This document shows positions 8,066 to 10,316 of a DNA stretch of 10,316 nucleotides, in pieces. The notes under the pieces were generated by a model that was not told where the DNA came from, searched no databases, and saw only the letters and a list, made by a program, of their open reading frames with translations. Made by a program: the position numbers and the translations under genes. The first letter of the stretch is position 1; each line of letters opens with the position of its first letter. The DNA comes from Cryomorphaceae bacterium (GTDB lineage Bacteria; Bacteroidota; Bacteroidia; Flavobacteriales; Schleiferiaceae), in contig JABMNC010000131.1 of assembly GCA_013205365.1 (NCBI GenBank), positions 1-10,316 of the forward strand, given 5' to 3'.

Positions 8066-8680
8066 AATTACGGCTGCATAAAGAGCAAAGCGCAAAAAAC
8101 GAGTAAGGGCGGCCATGAGGTACCAGCGAAACCGGTAGCCCACCATGCCTGCAATGGTCGAAATCATCGGAAAGGGAAGGGGTGTCAGTGCGGCAATCAC
8201 CACCAAAAGCCCCCCAAACCGGCGAATTTGGATGAATTGTGTGGCAAACTTTACGTCAATCCAGCCTTGAACCTTGGGCAAATGATGCAGGCGTTCTCCA
8301 ATCAGGTAGCTCACGATTCCGGCTAAATAAGAGAGAACCGAGAGGAGCAAGACCATGAGCCATGGGTAGGTCAGGCTTTGAGCCCAAAGTATGAAGAGGT
8401 CGGGTGGCAGAAATCCGACCACAATTTCAGAGGCAAACAGGGTGGCAGCGACCAGGTACCAGGGCAGGTGGTTGGTGATCCAGTCTGCGATGTCGGTCAG
8501 GTCGAAGACGTACTTATTTAGCGCCCATAATACCAATCCCATGACCAGCATTGCCCATCCGAGCTTGCGCATTCCATCCATAAAAAACCGGTACCCGCCG
8601 GTGATTTGGTAGAACCGATGGGTCAAGTGCACCGACTTCCAAAAGGGGCGAATCTTGGGTTTGGGCAGCGGCAGCTTCAT
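8051..8680 (-). CDS. Small DedA/VTT-domain (SNARE_assoc) membrane protein
   Basis: Inner-membrane protein of 209 residues, probably of the DedA/YqaA superfamily. Several members of that superfamily act as lipid scramblases or flippases or support envelope homeostasis; the substrate here is unknown. After a basic N-terminus (1-40) I see hydrophobic segments at about 41-58, 73-100, 106-128, 157-180 and 186-209. Two features fit the VTT fold: an acidic residue followed by a proline-rich re-entrant motif (E85 to GFLPPD, ending at 94), and LTPLPFPMISTIAG (165-178) followed by arginines R194 and R197 in the last helix. The classical DedA sequence differs in detail, so I call the superfamily rather than a named gene. 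It lies 59 bp after recG and 19 bp before pheT on the same strand. The ATG at 8680 is preceded by a near -7 box. The last helix runs to the very end of the chain with no cytosolic tail. Confidence 0.75.
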   Translation of the reverse strand: MKLPLPKPKIRPFWKSVHLTHRFYQITGGYRFFMDGMRKLGWAMLVMGLVLWALNKYVFDLTDIADWITNHLPWYLVAATLFASEIVVGFLPPDLFILWAQSLTYPWLMVLLLSVLSYLAGIVSYLIGERLHHLPKVQGWIDVKFATQFIQIRRFGGLLVVIAALTPLPFPMISTIAGMVGYRFRWYLMAALTRFLRFALYAAVIFGLV

Positions 8681-8684
8681 TGCT

Positions 8685-8692
8685 TAAAGATA
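8685..8692 (-). promoter_or_regulatory. Candidate -7 box upstream of the VTT gene
   Basis: TATCTTTA on the minus strand matches TAnnTTTG at all but the last base. It ends 4 nt before the ATG at 8680, the same spacing as at pheT. The upstream TTTG and TTG elements in the recG-VTT gap are about 27-30 nt away, too far for a standard -33 position, so the match is partial. Confidence 0.3.
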
Positions 8693-8739
8693 GGCCAGCC
8701 GCGCCCCGAGGAATTCTGCCAACAAAACAAAAGTCAGGC

Positions 8740-10316
8740 CTAGGCAATCCGCCCCCAGGCCATTCTGCCCCGAGCATAGTCGCTGAATCGGGCGCGTAAG
8801 GCAGCGTGCTCCGGCTGCTCGAGCTGAGGATCTTCCTCCACAATGCGCGCAGCGGCTCGACGGGCCCATTCCACCAAGGGACCGTCGTGTACTAAGCTGG
8901 CCAGTTTGTACTCCATCACCCCAGACTGGCGCGTGCCCATGAGGTCGCCTGGTCCGCGCAGCTGCAGGTCCACGTCGGCAATTTCAAATCCGTCGTTGGT
9001 GCGGACCATGGTTTCGATGCGGGTCAGCCCGTCGTCGCTGAGCTTCTCTGAGGTCATGAGCACGCAGTAGGACTGCTCTGCTCCCCGACCAACCCGTCCG
9101 CGCAGTTGATGCAACTGGCTGAGCCCGAAGCGTTCCGCATTCTCAATTACCATCACCGAGGCGTTGGGAACGTTTACGCCCACTTCAATCACCGTAGTAG
9201 CCACCATGATGTGGGTTTCGCCGCGGGCGAACCGCCCCATCTCCCATTCCTTGGCCTCGGGGCGCATGCGGCCGTGCACAATACTGACCTGGTATTCGGG
9301 CTGCGGAAAATCTCGGCACACGCTCTCGTAGCCGTCCATTAAGTCCTTGTAATCGAGTTTTTCGGATTCTTCGATAAGGGGGTAAACGAGGTAAATCTGC
9401 CTCCCCAAAGCAATTTCTTTTTTCATGAAACTCCACAGCGCCAGCCGGTTGGAATCGGTTCGATGCAGCGTTTGAATCGGTTTGCGGCCCGGCGGAAGCT
9501 CGTCGATTACCGACTGCTCCAGGTCTCCGTAGAGGCTCATAGCCAGGGTGCGCGGAATCGGCGTAGCCGTCATCACCAGCATGTGCGGCGCCGGTCGGTT
9601 TTTGGCCTGAAGCCTGGCCCGCTGGGCCACTCCAAATCGATGCTGTTCGTCCACCACGGCCAGCCCAAGATTGTGAAACAGCACGGGATCCTCGATCAAG
9701 GCATGCGTTCCGACGAGAAGGTTCAGGCTTCCGTCGGCTAATTCCGCCAACAGCGTTTTGCGGGCGGACCCCTTAACCGAGCCGGTCAAAAGTCCCATTC
9801 GAAGCCCCAGGGGCTCGGTCCATTCCGCAAGCGACCGCGCGTGCTGCTGCGCAAGAATTTCAGTCGGGGCCATGAGCGCCGCCTGAAACCCGTTGTCCAC
9901 GGCCAAGAGCATGGCCATGAAGGCCACCAGCGTTTTGCCCGAGCCTACGTCGCCTTGCACCAAGCGGTTCATGGACGCACCCGAGCCCATGTCGCGCCGA
10001 ATTTCGCGCACCACGCGCTTTTGCGCTTCGGTCAGGGGGAAGGGTAGGACTTCGTCGTAGAAGCGCTTCAAGCAATTGCCTACGCTTTCAAAGCGATGCC
10101 CTGCTCGTCCGCGGCCCTGCTGCATGCGCTGGTAGGCAAAGAGCAGCTGGTCTAGAAACAACTCTTCGTAGGCTAGTCGGTTGCGCGATGCCGACAGACT
10201 CAGGTTGCTTGCGGGGTGGTGCATGCTCCGCACGGCCTCATCCCGCTTCGGCCACTTTTGGGCGTCGCGCATGGCCTCGGGCATCCAGTCGCTGCGGTCT
10301 CGGGCAGGGTCTTCCA
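8740..10316 (-). CDS. recG: ATP-dependent DNA helicase RecG, N-terminus cut by window edge
   Basis: Branched-DNA translocase that reverses stalled replication forks and processes recombination intermediates in the cytoplasm. The frame ends at TAG 8740-8742 and remains open through the right edge, giving 524 whole codons; the internal ATG at 10284 is not the start. Typical RecG is about 690-700 residues, so roughly 170 N-terminal residues are missing, including most of the wedge (OB-fold) domain that grips fork junctions. Visible are the RecG linker (ASRNRLAYEELFLDQL), LTEAQKRV, Walker A GDVGSGKT (9954-9931), the motif II box DEQH (D at 9651), MTATPIPRT (9573-9547), and motif VI QLRGRVGRG near 9110-9082. 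The pattern DEQHRFGV distinguishes RecG from PriA and Mfd. All helicase motifs are intact. The C-terminus is followed after 59 bp by the VTT membrane-protein gene on the same strand. Confidence 0.97.
   Translation of the reverse strand, partial: EDPARDRSDWMPEAMRDAQKWPKRDEAVRSMHHPASNLSLSASRNRLAYEELFLDQLLFAYQRMQQGRGRAGHRFESVGNCLKRFYDEVLPFPLTEAQKRVVREIRRDMGSGASMNRLVQGDVGSGKTLVAFMAMLLAVDNGFQAALMAPTEILAQQHARSLAEWTEPLGLRMGLLTGSVKGSARKTLLAELADGSLNLLVGTHALIEDPVLFHNLGLAVVDEQHRFGVAQRARLQAKNRPAPHMLVMTATPIPRTLAMSLYGDLEQSVIDELPPGRKPIQTLHRTDSNRLALWSFMKKEIALGRQIYLVYPLIEESEKLDYKDLMDGYESVCRDFPQPEYQVSIVHGRMRPEAKEWEMGRFARGETHIMVATTVIEVGVNVPNASVMVIENAERFGLSQLHQLRGRVGRGAEQSYCVLMTSEKLSDDGLTRIETMVRTNDGFEIADVDLQLRGPGDLMGTRQSGVMEYKLASLVHDGPLVEWARRAAARIVEEDPQLEQPEHAALRARFSDYARGRMAWGRIA

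Noticed and set aside
7511..8106. Plus-strand open frames of 163 and 177 codons opposite the 5' part of pheT
   Set aside because: They are antisense to the conserved PheT N-terminus, and one continues into the VTT gene on the other strand. The translations look like frame shadows.
8681..8739. Possible small RNA or terminator in the 59-bp gap between recG and the VTT gene
   Set aside because: No stable hairpin with a T-run is visible. Only a T-rich minus-strand stretch and a partial -7 box are present.
9931..9954. Possible defence-system or phage helicase, based on the Walker A and DEQH motifs
   Set aside because: The whole motif series, the order of flanking blocks and the RecG-specific DEQHRFGV and linker sequences identify chromosomal RecG.

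Overview
The window looks like ordinary chromosomal DNA of a Bacteroidota bacterium with GC content clearly above 50%. Three signs support that phylum: TAnnTTTG-type boxes (the Bacteroidota -7 promoter element) lie just upstream of several genes, no start codon has a convincing Shine-Dalgarno sequence, and a predicted lipoprotein is present. The assignment is an inference; I cannot place the organism more precisely. There are no mobile elements, CRISPR arrays, tRNA/rRNA genes or long non-coding stretches. Every gap between genes is under 60 bp.

Layout, left to right: (i) minus-strand pair at 1-3297. A predicted lipoprotein metal-dependent amidohydrolase of the YtcJ type (3297 to 1648) is followed 16 bp later by a long-chain acyl-CoA synthetase (1631 down to the left edge, C-terminus cut off). 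(ii) Plus-strand purL at 3342-5573, the short bacterial form of FGAM synthase, divergent from the amidohydrolase across a 44-bp gap that holds a good -7 box for purL. (iii) Minus-strand block at 10316-5593: the C-terminal three quarters of RecG helicase (cut by the right edge), a small DedA/VTT-family membrane protein, and pheT (phenylalanyl-tRNA synthetase beta). pheT ends tail-to-tail with purL across 19 bp.

How the genes work together: purL (de novo purine synthesis), pheT (tRNA charging) and recG (replication-fork rescue) are housekeeping genes with separate jobs. The VTT protein sits between recG and pheT on the same strand, but pheT also appears to have its own promoter inside the 3' end of that gene. 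The amidohydrolase and acyl-CoA synthetase are probably co-transcribed, but no shared pathway can be read from the sequence.

I found no undescribed biological system. The most interesting pattern is regulatory: candidate -7 boxes end exactly 4 nt before the start codons of pheT, the VTT gene and (more weakly) the amidohydrolase. This suggests leaderless or nearly leaderless transcripts.
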